DNA from: Acephala macrosclerotiorum | Taxonomy: Eukaryota; Ascomycota; Leotiomycetes; Helotiales; Mollisiaceae | Direction of reading: 5' to 3' | DNA length: 53,384 bases | Assembly: GCA_014904845.1 (NCBI GenBank) | Contig: MU119535.1 | Coordinates: forward strand, 1-53,384 | Shown: positions 1 through 12,370 of the stretch, piece after piece | Layout: the number at the start of each line of letters is the position of its first letter | Numbering within the stretch: the stretch's first letter is position 1 | The notes under the pieces: generated by a model | The model's input: the letters and a program-made list of their open reading frames with translations, nothing else | The model's database searches: none | Told to the model about the DNA's origin: nothing | Program-made: the position numbers and the translations under genes

Positions 1-3000
1 AATCGATCGATTTTACGATTAAATTTTAAATAATATTAATATTTTCAATTTTTATTTTTATTTATTATTTCGATATTTTTAATAATTAATCGAATAAAGT
101 ACGATCATTAGTTTATATATGAATTTTAATAAAAAATATTAAAATTTTTATAATTTTTAATTTTATAATTTAATATTTTAATACGCGTTTAATAAATTTA
201 TTTAAAAGTTTTATAATAAATTAAATAAATATTATAAATTACAAATTTTAAATATTTAAATATTTAATTGTAAATTAGTATTATTAATATTAAAATAAAA
301 ATAATTAATAATTTTATTAACGTTCGTATTTTTTAATAAAATAATTAATAAAAAAAAATTTTTTTAATAATATAATTCAAATAAAAAATAAAAAATAATA
401 TTAATTTAATATAATATTTAAAATTAAATAATAAATATAATAATTTAATTAATTATTTAATTAAACTTTTCGTAAAATAATATTATTTTACGTAATAAAT
501 ATAAATTGAAATTAAATATTTTATTTTTATTTTTATAAAAAAAAATAATAAAACTTTTTTATAATTAAAAACAATTATTAATTAATATTAATATTATATT
601 AAAAATATTATATTATTAATAATATAATTTAAATATATATAATTTTTTTTTAAATTTTAATATATATATTAATATATAATTAATTAAAAAATTTTAAAAA
701 ATAAAATTCGAAATATAAAAATTTTATTATAATAATAATAAAAAAAATATATAATTTATATTAAAAAAAATAAAAAAATTATAATAATTAAATAATAAAT
801 ATTTTAATAATTAATTATATAAAAAATTCGAAATTAAAATATTTAAAAAAATTTAAATATTAAAAATTATTTTATTAATTTTTTATATTTATAATATTAA
901 TATTATAAAATTATATAAGTTTTTTTAAAAAAACGTTTAATAATATTTAAAAAAGTTTAAATTTTTAATTAATAATATTAAATTTCGTAAATATAAATAA
1001 AAATATTTTTTAATTATTATAATTTAATTTTTTTTATTATAAAAATATTTTATTTTTACGATTTTTATAATTTTTATAATTTTAATAATTTTAAATTAAT
1101 ATATTATATATTATTTAAAATAATATAAAAATTAAAAAAAAATTTATATTTAATAAATATTATATTTATTATACGTTATTATTATTATTATAATTTTTAT
1201 TAAAATAAATTAAAATTTAAAATTAAATAATAATAAATTAAATAAAATATTTTAATTAATAAAATATTAATTAAAATTTTATAAAAATTAAAAAATAATA
1301 ATAAATAAATATATTTTAAAAATTTAAAAAATTTTAATTTAATAATTATAAAAATAATTAATTTAATTTAATAAAAATATTATATTTTATAATCGTTTTA
1401 AAATAAATATTTATTAAAAATTTTATAATTTTTTATAAAAACGTTTTAATAAAACTTATAAAATTTTTTTTAAATAAATATATAAAATTTTAAATAATTA
1501 ATAAATTTTTAAATTTTATAAATATTAATTAAAATTTTAATATTAAATATAATTTTTATTAAAATTATATAATAATTATATATTAAAATTAAAATTTTTT
1601 TAAATAATTTTTAATATTTATATTTTATATATTTAATACGTTTTATAATAAATAATAAAAAAATAAATTCAAATTTAAAATATTTATATTATTAACGATT
1701 TAATTTAATATTATATTTTATTTAAATTATTAAATAATATAAACGAAAAAAATATATATATAACATATAAAATAAATTAAATATTGATTGTAATTTATTT
1801 ATTATATATTTTAATAATTATAAAAAAAAATTAAAATATATATTAAAATAATAAAAAAATTAAAAAAAAAAATTTTATTAAAATTTTATAAAAAGTTAAT
1901 AAATATAAAACGTAAAAATATTTTTTTTTAAATATAAAATATTATTAAAAAAAAAAAGTTTTTTAAATTTTATTAATAATTATAAATAATAAATATAAAT
2001 TTTTAATATTTATTTTCGATTTTATAAAAAGTATTTAAATAAAAACAATTTAAATTTTAATAATTTTAATAATTTATTATTTTGAATAAAATTATTAATT
2101 TGAAAAATAATTAATATTCGTTAAAAAAAATATATTAAATAATAAAAATACAACGTTTATTATTATCGATTTTTTAATTAAAATAAAAAAAATTAAAATC
2201 GATTTATTATTTAAAAAAATTATCGATTTTATTATTTTATATAAATTTCAAAAATTTGAAAATTTATAATTTAATATATATAATCGTTAAAATATTAAAA
2301 ATTTAATTACGTAAATATAAAATAAAATTTATTATAAAAAAATTATTATTCGTTTATAAAAAAAATTTTAAAAAAAAAATTTTAATATAATAAAATATAA
2401 AACGATATTAATTAATATTTTAATAATAAATTCGTTTAAATATAATTTTAATAAAAAATAAATTAATACGAAAAATTCGTAAAAAAGTTTAATTTATAAT
2501 AAAATAAAAAACGAAAAATTTATATTAATATTATATTTAATTTTTATAATTAATTTTTTATTTATAAAAATTTCAAATTAAATAATAATAATATAAAAAT
2601 ATATATTCGTTTAAAATTATTTTTAAATTATAAATTAAAATTTTTATTAAATTAATTATAAATATATTTTTTATTATTATTAATTTAATAAATAATTATT
2701 TAATTAAAAAATATTAAAATTTATTATATAATTATTAAAAAATTAAATAAACTCGTTATATTCGAAAAAATAAATAATAATAAATTATATTATTATATAT
2801 AATTAAACGAAAAAAACTCGATAATATTAATTAATTAAAACGATAAAAATAAATTTAAATTTAAAAAAATATTAAAATTTACGAAAAAATAAATTATAAA
2901 TTATATATAAATTAAAATTAAAAAAATTTTTATTAATTCTTTTTATATATTTTAATATTTTAATAATAAATTATTTATCGTTTTTTTATATAATAAATAA

Positions 3001-4380
3001 TACGAAATTTTTATTTTTAAAATTTATTATATACGTTTTAAAAATAATCGATTTTATTTAATATTATAAAATTATTATTTTGATTTAAAATTACGAAAAT
3101 ATAATATATACGAATTAATATAAATTTAATAAATATTATAAAAAAATATATACGAATAATAAAATATAAATATTATTATTAATTTAAATTTTATATTAAT
3201 TTATTAATAAATTATAAATATAATAATTTATACGTTTATAAAAAATATAATATTTATAATATATATAAATTGTTTAATATATTATTTTAATTTAATATAT
3301 TTAATACGTTTAATATATTTAAAATATTTAAAATATTTAAAACGTTTAAATTAAAAATTATTTAATAATTTTAATAATAATTTTTTAATTAATTTAATTA
3401 TATTTCAAAATATTAAATTTATTATTATTAAATTAAAATTTATTAATATATTAATTTGAAGTTATTACGTAATTACTTTTATTATTAAATTATTAAATTT
3501 AAATATTTTAATTAAAAATTAATATTTTTTATTTATAATTAAAATAATTCGTATTATATAAATAATACGTAATTTGAAAAAAAAATTTAATATTAATTTT
3601 TAAAATAATTAATTAATAATTTATATAAATTATAAATTTAACAACGAATTAAATTAAATTATTTAATAAAAATAATAAAAAATTAATTTAAAAATTATAA
3701 TATATTATATAATTAAAAAATAAAATAAAAAAATATAATTTATAAAACGTTTATTATATATAAATAATTAAATAAAATTAATATATTTTTAAATTTTATA
3801 ATAAATTATTAAAAAATTATTAATATTAATAAAAGTTTATAAAATATATTTATTTAAATAAAATTAAATATAATTAAAATTAATAAAAAAAAATATATAA
3901 AAAAATATTTATATTATTAATTTTATTTTTTATATTTTTTAAATATATAAATTTAAAAAAATTTAAAAAATAATTAATTTTAATATTAATATATTTAATA
4001 ATAATAAAATAAATATAATTAAATTAATATATTATAAAAAATTTATTTTTTATATTAAAATATTATAATTAATTTAATTAATATAAATTATTTTATATAA
4101 TATATAATTTTAAAAATTATATAATTATAAAATTAAATTTTAACGTTTAAAATAAAAATATATTTTTTAAAATTTTTATTTTTATATTAAATTATTATAA
4201 TTAATTTAATTAATTTGAATTATTTTTTTTAATATATAATTTTAAAAAAAAACCTTTTAAAACTTTTTTTAAAAATTTTATAATTATTATTTTAATTAAA
4301 TATAATTATATTTTATTAATTTACGTAATAATAAATTAATAAAATTATTTAAAATTTATAAAAATATTAATATTATTAAA
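1..4380. repeat. AT-rich block, RIP-saturated repeat DNA, no gene
   Basis: The stretch is almost pure A/T. The few C and G that remain lie mostly in CpG (TCGA, ACGA, ACGT contexts), with rare CA/TG and a few ACTT. No reading frame of useful length and no protein motif can be seen. This composition fits old repeats mutated by RIP (C to T on both strands) until little but CpG is left. The original element cannot be recognised. The block ends sharply near 4380, where ordinary-GC sequence resumes. Confidence 0.85.
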
Positions 4381-4550
4381 AGCAATCAATAAAAAGATTT
4401 TAAATTTTGAATTTCGCAAAAAAAGGGTTCAACCCATTCGAGTCACGTGGTTGGACACAATGGCGGGGTTTTGCCAAGCACTTTGATAGCTAAACAATAA
4501 AATCTTCCACTGCCAACACACGTTTCCCCCACGTATGCTCCTATTACACC

Positions 4551-5109
4551 ATGGCCACTCTGAGCACGCCCGAGCAGGAGCTCAGCAAGAGTCTATTAAA
4601 ACAGGAAGCTGGACGATATCTGGTTCGATGTCGGAGAAAACGCTCCAACGAAGAAGATGTCATCGTGGCTCAGCTCATTAAGGACCTTTGTGCACGGGAA
4701 TACCTCGAAGTCGAAAAGGTTACCCATATCGGTACTTCTATAACTGAGGAGTATTTGCATATTGTCTTCGACTATGGTGATCCAGGTCATACAGTTGCTT
4801 CCATCAATGCGTACAAGGGCAAGAAGATGAGGAGGATCTTTGTTACACCTGAAATGACGACTTACATCAACCGACGCGTCGATAACTGGATACGGCTTCA
4901 CGAGACTCAGGGCATCGGATTTCCAATTAAAGACGAGGTATTGCAATCTTTTATGCTAAGCTAAATGCTCCGGATGCGACTTATTCACAATATGACAGAT
5001 ATTTCCATCCGGATCTACCAATCCTCACGCACCGCAAAACCTCATCCGCGAGACCGGAAGTGCGGTTCCCTCTCGACCTATTCCAACCAAAGAGGATACG
5101 ACGACTTGA
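4551..5109 (+). CDS. Hypothetical protein, probable two-exon gene
   Basis: No family recognised. The ATG at 4551 has a good fungal context (cacc ATG g). Exon 1 (4551-4937) encodes 129 residues with several basic patches, for example RCRRKR near residue 27. Read through without splicing, the frame stops at 4964. A GT-AG intron at 4938-4998 (61 bp) keeps the frame open in phase 0 and adds 36 residues, ending with TGA at 5107-5109, for a protein of about 165 residues. There is no signal peptide or membrane segment; it looks like a small soluble protein. It is the first gene after a large AT block, so it may be a lineage-specific or decaying gene. The intron is my inference. Confidence 0.45.
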
Positions 5110-5783
5110 ATCGATAAATATACACACTTCAATACGCCGTTGCGTTCCTTGGAATGTCTAAAAGCGATCGCATGTTCCTAGGACTAGAGCATCGCGGTCC
5201 AGGCTCTGATAGGAGACTGCTCGGCCACAGAAACGGCTTCTCTCGTCCTTACCGCTTGGATCGGTGTCTAATCTTCTTGCTCTTCGAATGCCTTCTCCAC
5301 TCCATAATCCCTTCGAAATGCACGGCATCTTGCGAAGCCTATCTAGTGAACAGCACATTTGGAGGGATTGTATGCTATTATATTGTTGAGGTGGAGAATA
5401 TTCCGACCTCAGCTGAACTCAAAATGGACTGCTTCCATGACTCAAATGAGCTTACATTCCAGTTGCGGACCGCTCAAAGGGGACTTGTCTGCATCTCGTT
5501 TGTATGGGAGGAAATCACGATTAGTGCAAAGGGATAAGATGCGGCGCTTTGTCACTGTCCTGGAAATTGATCATCGTGGAAGCCATGTATTGATGCCTAG
5601 ATGTCGAGTTTAGACTAGATTCAAAGAGTATTATCCCCCACCCCTCTCTCCGTATTTGTTCGTGGCTTCCACTTATAGTATTCCTCTCAAATGCCTCCGA
5701 CATCGTCTCGACTTGGAAACCCATAGGTTTGCGAGCAACCAACCGAGCTACCGGCTGCTACCGACTACAGCCAACTAAGACAT
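5110..5783. other. Intergenic, no supported gene
   Basis: An open frame on the plus strand (5154-5537) has no recognisable motif and an unlikely composition, and a short frame lies antisense to it. I see no convincing gene, RNA or repeat here. Confidence 0.4.
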
Positions 5784-6176
5784 TCACTCGTCCGAGGTCT
5801 CTGATGCACTACTGTCTGAACTGGTAGGCGGGCTGGCATATGCGTGTGCCTCGCATTTTTCATCTGAGTTGAAATCCAATGTCTCATCGTATGGGGCATT
5901 GGCACACGCCCCACCGCAGCCATTGGTGCGACACCGCTGACCAACATCACATCCACAAGCAAGATGTTTTGTGAAGGATGAACACATGGCAACTAAGGTC
6001 TGCTTAACTTCTGGTATCAAATGGTAAATAATCGGTAACTTGGGGCGCTTACGTGCGCTGAAGCTTAAGAAGGCTAGGTCTAGATTGTTCGTTGATCTTA
6101 GCAAGCCCGAGATTCCAGAGGCTAGATCAAGGCTTGAAAGGCAAGTTAGGAGTACCCCGAATATCACACAGGACAC
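5784..6176 (-). CDS. Small cysteine-rich protein, possibly secreted
   Basis: A 130-residue frame on the minus strand. The N-terminus (MSCVIFGVLLTCLSSLDLAS) is hydrophobic and could be a signal peptide. The second half carries closely spaced cysteines (ACGCDVGQRCRTNGCGGAC) followed by an acidic, Ser-rich tail. Small size, a leader and clustered cysteines are typical of secreted fungal proteins, including effector-like ones, but I recognise no family. A GT-AG pair lies inside the frame, but removing it disturbs the cysteine-rich part, so I prefer the unspliced reading. It sits between two AT-rich patches. It could be a chance frame; confidence is low. Confidence 0.3.
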   Translation of the reverse strand: MSCVIFGVLLTCLSSLDLASGISGLLRSTNNLDLAFLSFSARKRPKLPIIYHLIPEVKQTLVAMCSSFTKHLACGCDVGQRCRTNGCGGACANAPYDETLDFNSDEKCEAHAYASPPTSSDSSASETSDE

Positions 6177-6654
6177 AACGCACTACTAAATACTGTCTAT
6201 CTTACAAGAATACTACAGAGCCGCAAGGCTTCGGCTCCCCATTCAGGAAGGTTGGTTAAAAAGTGAGGCTTTCGTGCGGAGTTTATCGCGACCAGATATG
6301 CGACCCGCCCCAATCGAGACACTCCACATCTACCACTTGGTTCACCGAGTAGACTTACTCGTTTTTGCATGCAGACCCAAAACGGTCGTGGTGGGCCGTT
6401 TTTGACCATTTCATCGTCGACTGACGTGGCAATCAAATAATGAGGCGCAGTTGCAAGCCTGTGAGGAAGTGGTGAACGCAGTCATCGCGCAAACTGCTCA
6501 CCCACCTATGAACAGCAACAATTACAGGGACGTACCCTTTTCTACTAGCTTAGTACATATGCATTCGCTAAACTTGAATCCCCACCCTCTGATTGGCTCA
6601 AAGAAGGGCACGTAATACGCACCCCTTATTAAGTAATATACCAATCGCACGTAC
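6177..6654. other. Intergenic, nothing recognised
   Basis: Ordinary base composition. Only short frames without motifs are present. Confidence 0.4.
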
Positions 6655-6835
6655 TTAGTTTTATTAATTAATATATTAATTAAAAATACGTATTTTATAC
6701 AATTTAAAAATAAAAATAATAATAATATAATTATATAATATTATAAATTATAATTTTAAAATTTTAATATCGTTTTAAATAATAATATATATTTATTTTT
6801 AATTAATTAATTATACGAATTATAATACCGGGAAT
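6655..6835. repeat. Short AT-rich patch
   Basis: About 180 bp of nearly pure A/T with a few CpG, resembling the large AT blocks. It lies just upstream of the prenylcysteine-oxidase-like gene and is probably a decayed small repeat. Confidence 0.5.
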
Positions 6836-6957
6836 CGTAATCAATATAACTAACGAAGGCAAATAAAGCACAGTTATTTTACCATACTTCCTTATTATCA
6901 CACGTACATCAATGATCTTTTGGATTTCCGCTCCAGCATTTCTGCCAACCGAGAGAG

Positions 6958-8520
6958 ATGTTTTCCTTGGGCGTGTGGATTATCATTCTTATCAAGGCAG
7001 CCGCCGTTACCCGAGACGTTGCTCAGTCGCCGATACAATCTTCAACGTCAAAAAGCCAGAGCACCTTCGAGCCCCGGAGGCGAGTTGCGATCATTGGAAG
7101 CGGCATCGCAGGCGCATCGGTAGCATACAGTCTGCACAATGATTATGGATTGACCGTCCCGTTTGAAATCTCTATTTACGAGATGAATTCGCAAGTTGGG
7201 GGACGCACAAATTCCACCTTCATCGACAACAAAGCGAATGGATTTCGTGGATCGGTCGAGACAGGAGCTCAAACCCTTTTAGCGGATGATATTTGTGTAC
7301 AAGTTGCCATAGATGGAGTTGGGTTAAAGCGGAAAGTCGTCGAAAATGTGCGCCCCGGCATGAAGCCGACGAGTGTGGGGGTTTGGAACGGCCGCGATTT
7401 GGTTTTGCGCCGAGAACATGATCTCAAATCCAGGACATGGAAAGAATTTGCTCGAGACACTTGGAAATATAAGACAGCGCCTCGAGACCTGCAGAAACTG
7501 GTCCAGGAAAAGCTTCCCAAGTATCGCCAGCTGTACGGAGAATTTGAAGACGTCAATCCGAGCCTTCGGGATATGATCCAACAGCTTGGGTTGAACACCG
7601 AGAGCGAACAGCCGGCCGAAGACTATCTTCTTGGGAAGGGAATATCGCCAAGCTACTTGCACGATATAATTCAACCCACCGTTCGAGCATTGTACAATCG
7701 AGATTTGAATGATCTAAATGGCCTCTCCGCTTTACTTGCCATGAATCCTGCAATTTCGTATCGACTAGCTCGTAGGTCCAAGGGACTCAATGAGCTTTCA
7801 TATAGGCTACTTCGGCTTTCAGAAGCCCATATCCAACTGAACTCCCGTGTTACGAAAATCGGTAAATCATCCATAGGAAAATACACAATCAGCGACGCGG
7901 AAGGCAAAAATTGGGATGACTACGATGCAGTTGTCATCGCGACTCACGAAGAATCTGGTATTGAATTTGATTTCCCTATGCCAGAATTCAACTCGCGCCC
8001 GCCCTCATTCGTTGAGAGGCACATCACAACATTCACTTCGACAATAGATACCACTCTTTCACCACAGCAGTTCAACGTAACCAGCGCGGCGGAAATACCA
8101 GACATGATTTTCACGACCCAAGGATCCGGTTCTGGAATCTTCAGCATTGAACACTCCGTCGTCAATGCCGGCCTTGACGGCGACGTGATGGTGTTGGAGA
8201 ATCTCTACAAGATCGCATCCGCCAAATCAATCCCAGACTCAAGAATCGCTGAGTTCATAGGACAGTCTCCTGATGTTCCGATAAACACGTTGGGGGTGGC
8301 TTGGGTTGATCGTCAAGTTTGGCCCCTAGCGTCTCCCAGTATCACACGAGGTCCACGGCTTGACAACGTTGAGTTAACAAGCGGTTTATACTACACCAAC
8401 TTTGGGGAGGAACTAGTAAGCTCTATGGAAACGAGCTGCCGTATGGGACGTCTCATGGCTCGTTTGATTTACCGGCGTGCTATGCGCGATTTATCAGAGG
8501 GGTCAGAGAATGTCCCCTAG
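6958..8520 (+). CDS. Prenylcysteine oxidase/lyase-like FAD flavoprotein
   Basis: A single-exon gene of 520 residues. A hydrophobic leader (MFSLGVWIIILIKAAAV) suggests entry to the secretory pathway. It is followed by a Rossmann FAD-binding motif (VAIIGSGIAGAS, residues about 43-54), the acidic strand end (YEMNSQVGGR) and, near the C-terminus, the FAD-contacting block SGLYYTNFGEELVSSMETSCRMG. This layout matches the prenylcysteine oxidase family, which oxidises the thioether of farnesyl- or geranylgeranyl-cysteine released from degraded prenylated proteins, usually in a vacuole or lysosome. Length fits the family (about 500). No stop or frameshift is seen, so it is probably intact despite lying between AT-rich patches. 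The ATG at 6958 is chosen because it gives the leader. Another FAD-dependent amine-oxidase-like enzyme cannot be excluded. Confidence 0.82.
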   Translation: MFSLGVWIIILIKAAAVTRDVAQSPIQSSTSKSQSTFEPRRRVAIIGSGIAGASVAYSLHNDYGLTVPFEISIYEMNSQVGGRTNSTFIDNKANGFRGSVETGAQTLLADDICVQVAIDGVGLKRKVVENVRPGMKPTSVGVWNGRDLVLRREHDLKSRTWKEFARDTWKYKTAPRDLQKLVQEKLPKYRQLYGEFEDVNPSLRDMIQQLGLNTESEQPAEDYLLGKGISPSYLHDIIQPTVRALYNRDLNDLNGLSALLAMNPAISYRLARRSKGLNELSYRLLRLSEAHIQLNSRVTKIGKSSIGKYTISDAEGKNWDDYDAVVIATHEESGIEFDFPMPEFNSRPPSFVERHITTFTSTIDTTLSPQQFNVTSAAEIPDMIFTTQGSGSGIFSIEHSVVNAGLDGDVMVLENLYKIASAKSIPDSRIAEFIGQSPDVPINTLGVAWVDRQVWPLASPSITRGPRLDNVELTSGLYYTNFGEELVSSMETSCRMGRLMARLIYRRAMRDLSEGSENVP

Positions 8521-9195
8521 ATTTCACTCTTGCACGTGTAATTACTTGTACTTTGTAACTCATTGATCTTTCCTGTCTCATAGTCTTGGACTACGCACCA
8601 TGAAGATCAAACAGATCTTAAAACTTCTCTATGCGTGAAGACTATCGAGCTGAGTCATACGACCTGGACACCACTCACTTCAAATTCTCAATCTTCATCC
8701 CTTCAACGACTTCTTCTCGAATATAATTATTTGAGCTTTTAAGATCGATCTCTAATATTACTACTCGCTCACAGATAGTATAAGAAGAAATGCGCACACC
8801 TCTAGCTCAATATTCCTAGGCATAGTGCTTTGCATATATTGATAGTCTAATCAGCAAACAAAAGAAGTTATCGCCCTTTTCATTAGCAATTCATCCAAAG
8901 GAGGAGTACATATGGATACGGGGATACATGCCGGGACTTGGAAACCTGCTCCCGCTCGCAACATTGCAGCTCTGATGTGCAAGGCAAGCATTAGTAGCTT
9001 ATTAGGCCTCAGGTGTACAAACGGTACGGAGATATGCTGACTTATGACTGGTTTTGTTGGACGCCTGATCCCGTAGAGCAGAACAAACACTGCAAGCTCC
9101 CAATACCATGGCAGCGGGAATTCTTCCCTTTGGCTTTAATACTCCGCACATCGAAATACGAGTCGTAGTAACATCGAGCAAGGCAGGTTATTAGT
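8521..9195. other. Intergenic, nothing recognised
   Basis: Ordinary-GC sequence downstream of the flavoprotein gene. A short minus-strand frame (8851-9090) shows no motif. No RNA gene is visible. Confidence 0.4.
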
Positions 9196-9920
9196 TCGGA
9201 GATTTAAATACGGCGTTTATATTAGATTTTACTCTCGATTTTTTATAACTATTTAATTAAGTAATTTATTAATAAAATATAATTATAAAAATTTAAAAAA
9301 AAAAAAAATTTAAATCGTATATAAATATTAATAATTTTTTTATAATAAAAACGTTATTAATTTTAATAAATTAAATAAAAAAAAATATATAATGTTATAA
9401 TAATAATAAAAAATATTATTATAAATTATATAATTCGTAATACGTAATTGAATTAATATTTAAAATATTAATATATAAATTTTTTTTTTATAATATATAA
9501 TTAGATTTTAAAAACAATTTTTTATTTTATATAATAAATAATAATTATATTAATTCTTTAGTTTTTTTAATATTTTTAATTAATTTATTAATATAATTGT
9601 TTATATTATTTTAATTATTTTCGATTTTTTTTAAAATTATTATTTAATTTTAATAATAATAATAACGTTATTAATTTTTTAAATAATTTATTAAACTTTT
9701 TATTATTTTTAATATTATTATATATTAATATTAAATATTTATTTTTAATTTTAAAAAATTTTATATTTATATTTTTATACATATTTTAATTATATAATTA
9801 TATTTTATTTTTATGATTTTAATATAATTTTATATTTATATATTTTTTATATTATTATAATTCAAATTAATTTATAAAAAGTATTTAAAACTTAAAACGT
9901 TATTCAAATTAAAATAGCAA
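9196..9920. repeat. AT-rich RIP-type block
   Basis: About 0.7 kb of A/T with scattered CpG, no reading frame and no recognisable repeat structure. It has the same composition as 1-4380. Confidence 0.75.
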
Positions 9921-10672
9921 TTACTTAAGTCCAAAAACGGAAATAAACTTTAATAAGAAAAATTATTGTTTGAGATTATAGCGGGAATAACTCAGGGGAG
10001 GCTCGCTTATTCGATACTAAATTGCCCTGAACTTGATCTGGGATGAAGTCGAACACACCTTATCAACTAATACCATCTATCGTCCATCAAACTCGAGCCC
10101 AAGCAAATAATCAATCGATCGCTAAAATATCACGTATTGAGATTGCTGAACCTTCAGAGCCTTTGCCAGATATGTGCTTAAGCTTTCGCTTGAACAAAAT
10201 TCGAATCAGATCCCCAACCCCACACTCTGGTTCGCGCATCCATCACAGCAATGTTTGAATCTTCCACCGAAGGAGGAATCTGTCAAAAGAGATAAGACTG
10301 TCTATATGGGAAGAAATGTTGCTAGGGCTCAGAGTCGTTGACGTCAGGCAGAGAAGGCTCAAAAAGACGATCGGGAAATAGGAAATTGAAACTCAGGAGG
10401 CATGGCCGAACAATTTACACAACCATACAGTCCATAACACTCGACCGATACGCTCAGCACAACAGGGTCCCTCCGAGACATACGAGAACGCATGCAGACA
10501 TGCAGCGTAGGAGTATTTGGGTGCGGACGAAAGCAATTATGATGCATACAAACAAGGCCACCTTCTTGGATACATTACAAATTGTTCAGCACCTGAGATT
10601 ATATGCTTCTATCGAAGCGGTATCTGTACATTATTCGCAAATATTTGGAGCGACTAGCGTTCCTACTAATAT

Positions 10673-11386
10673 TTGGTCCAATTTCGAGATCTACACGCTG
10701 TATCTGCCTTTAAATTGCTTCCCACACGAACGAAATGCGTCGAGGGGAGGCACTATGCTGGATACTTTCAGGGGAGGCTTTTGTCCACTAGACCTGGTGG
10801 GTGTCGGCCAAAAAGTCAAGCGATTCGCAAACGAGAGAAGGCAGCATTTAGCACGATCAGAGACTCGGAACTTTATGAGGAATCGTTGGCAGAATCGTTT
10901 TCTTATGTCAATCGCCTTGAAAAGTTCATACTTGTGCTCATCAAAGGCCGTTCAGAAGTGAAGACAAATAACACTACACCGATATGCCTTATCGACACCT
11001 ATCGCATTCAGGGCTTCGGCTCTCTGCGTTCTCAGGATCCCTAGGAAACTACCCGTAGGAGAGATTCTCCTACGGGTAGTTTCCTAGGGGATCACCTGAA
11101 TGGATGGGCTAAGCCAACAGGCCTGAAGACGATGTGGAAGCCGATATTCCCTTTCGACACTAACCACTTAAGGGAGAAGACGAGGGCTATGTTTGACAAT
11201 CCTCCTAACATTCCTGTGTTCAAGGAGAAAATTGCCTGCACGCCCGCGGAGCAAGAACTCCTCAACGACTGGCGTGAGTACGACCAAAAGGAATATAAGG
11301 AATTCAACGATCAGCATGAAGTCTACCTCCGAGAGCGTGGCTTGAAGGACTCTAGTGGAGAGGAACGGCCTAAGATTCTGACGTGA
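10673..11386 (+). pseudogene. Unrecognised protein-coding frame cut by a 51-bp palindromic element
   Basis: Two open stretches, 10673-11038 and 11093-11386, are in the same frame. They are separated by the palindrome at 11039-11089 plus one copy of its GAT target duplication. Those 54 bp equal 18 codons but contain an in-frame TAG at 11042. Without them the frame runs open for 219 residues, with the join reading ...SLRSQ-D-HLNGWAKP.... The downstream part is charged and Pro/Lys/Glu-rich (WKPIFPFDTNHLREKTRAMF) and looks like genuine protein. I do not recognise the family. The true start may lie upstream, or the first part may include introns. The present allele would be truncated at 11044. Confidence 0.5.
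11036..11092. mobile_element. 51-bp TIR-only palindromic mini-element with GAT duplication
   Basis: A perfect inverted repeat (11039-11089): two 24-bp arms starting CCCTAGGAAACTACCCGTAG, around a 3-bp centre (GAT). It is flanked by direct GAT copies at 11036-11038 and 11090-11092. The arms match the terminal repeats of the larger elements at 24657-25483 and 40482-41244, apart from one C/T difference against copy B's left end. The sequence therefore behaves as an insertion made of two element ends with no interior. It breaks an open reading frame. Confidence 0.8.
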
Positions 11387-12370
11387 ACGAGTTGATTAAG
11401 GGGACGGTATTGCATTCGGAGCCAGGTGTTCGTCACAGGGACGACTGAGCTGCTTTTCTCAATTTCCTTCCACCAACGCACTTTTGAGCCGTAGAATGTC
11501 CCAGCAGCTGATCGTGGGGAGGAGAGCTACATGCTAGATTTCATTGTCCCGGTCAAGTACACGTGAAAGGAAGGACGAACAGCTATATTGTTAGACACGG
11601 ACATTCATTCTCTTCTGAGATATATGGTAAGTACCTGGTTTTCCCGAAGAGTTGGAATTACAGGGGTTCGATCATCGTTCTCGCCTCCCTCGGTTCCCGT
11701 TTCCGGCTTTTGAACTTTTCAAACGTTGCGTGTATATGGGACGATTTTCGCGTCATCTTGCAACTCTCAACATGTAACAGAATCTCATCAGATGAAAGTC
11801 CGGATGAAACCCTACACGATCCTCCTGTCCGGGTACTTTACCCTGTATTTTGCGGAGAGTTCATGGCTTAGGGTCGATCAAGCTTCGAATCAGGGGTTCC
11901 TTGGGGAGAGGATTCTTGAGACGACGGGGGGATTTGACGAGCTGTTATCCAGATCTCATCTTTCGAAGCTATTGTATTGGGTATCTAATGGACATGATGG
12001 AGCTTAGCGAGCGCTTGATGTTGCTGTGCTTGGAGAAGAAGCTCTCAGAACCTCATGCTTCTCCTCCTGCCCGTTCTCCTGCTACCCCTGACTTTCGCGA
12101 TGGTGGCATTGCTTGTTTTTGGTCATATTGGAGATAGTAGTCTCTGCCCGCCGTCTTGGCAAGTTTCTCATTAAAGCGCTCATTTTGAAGGAGGTGACGA
12201 TGTAACGTTAGTGCAAAGAAGGGGCCAAGAGAGAATATATCTCTCCTTGTCCACTTTCTCCAAGACTTCGCATCGTTGTCGGAAATTTCACTCTTTTCAT
12301 CCACACTCTTTGCTTCGCTTCTCATTCTCTTCCTCCGCCAGACGGTTGTTTAATATTTTAATACTGCATA
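11387..12370. other. Intergenic, nothing firmly recognised
   Basis: Several overlapping short frames exist on both strands (for example 11563-11871 and 12053-12325 minus), but none shows a known motif or convincing splice structure. The last 100 bp are pyrimidine-rich, as expected for the promoter and leader of the gene starting at 12371. Confidence 0.35.

Noticed and set aside
1..4380. Centromere or mitochondrial DNA as explanation for the AT block
   Set aside because: CpG-restricted C survival and abrupt junctions with nuclear genes fit RIP of repeats better; no mitochondrial gene motif is readable.
10338..10961. 207-codon plus-strand frame as a gene
   Set aside because: No motif is seen, and it overlaps in another frame the stretch (10673-11038) that continues in register past the 51-bp element; that frame is better supported.
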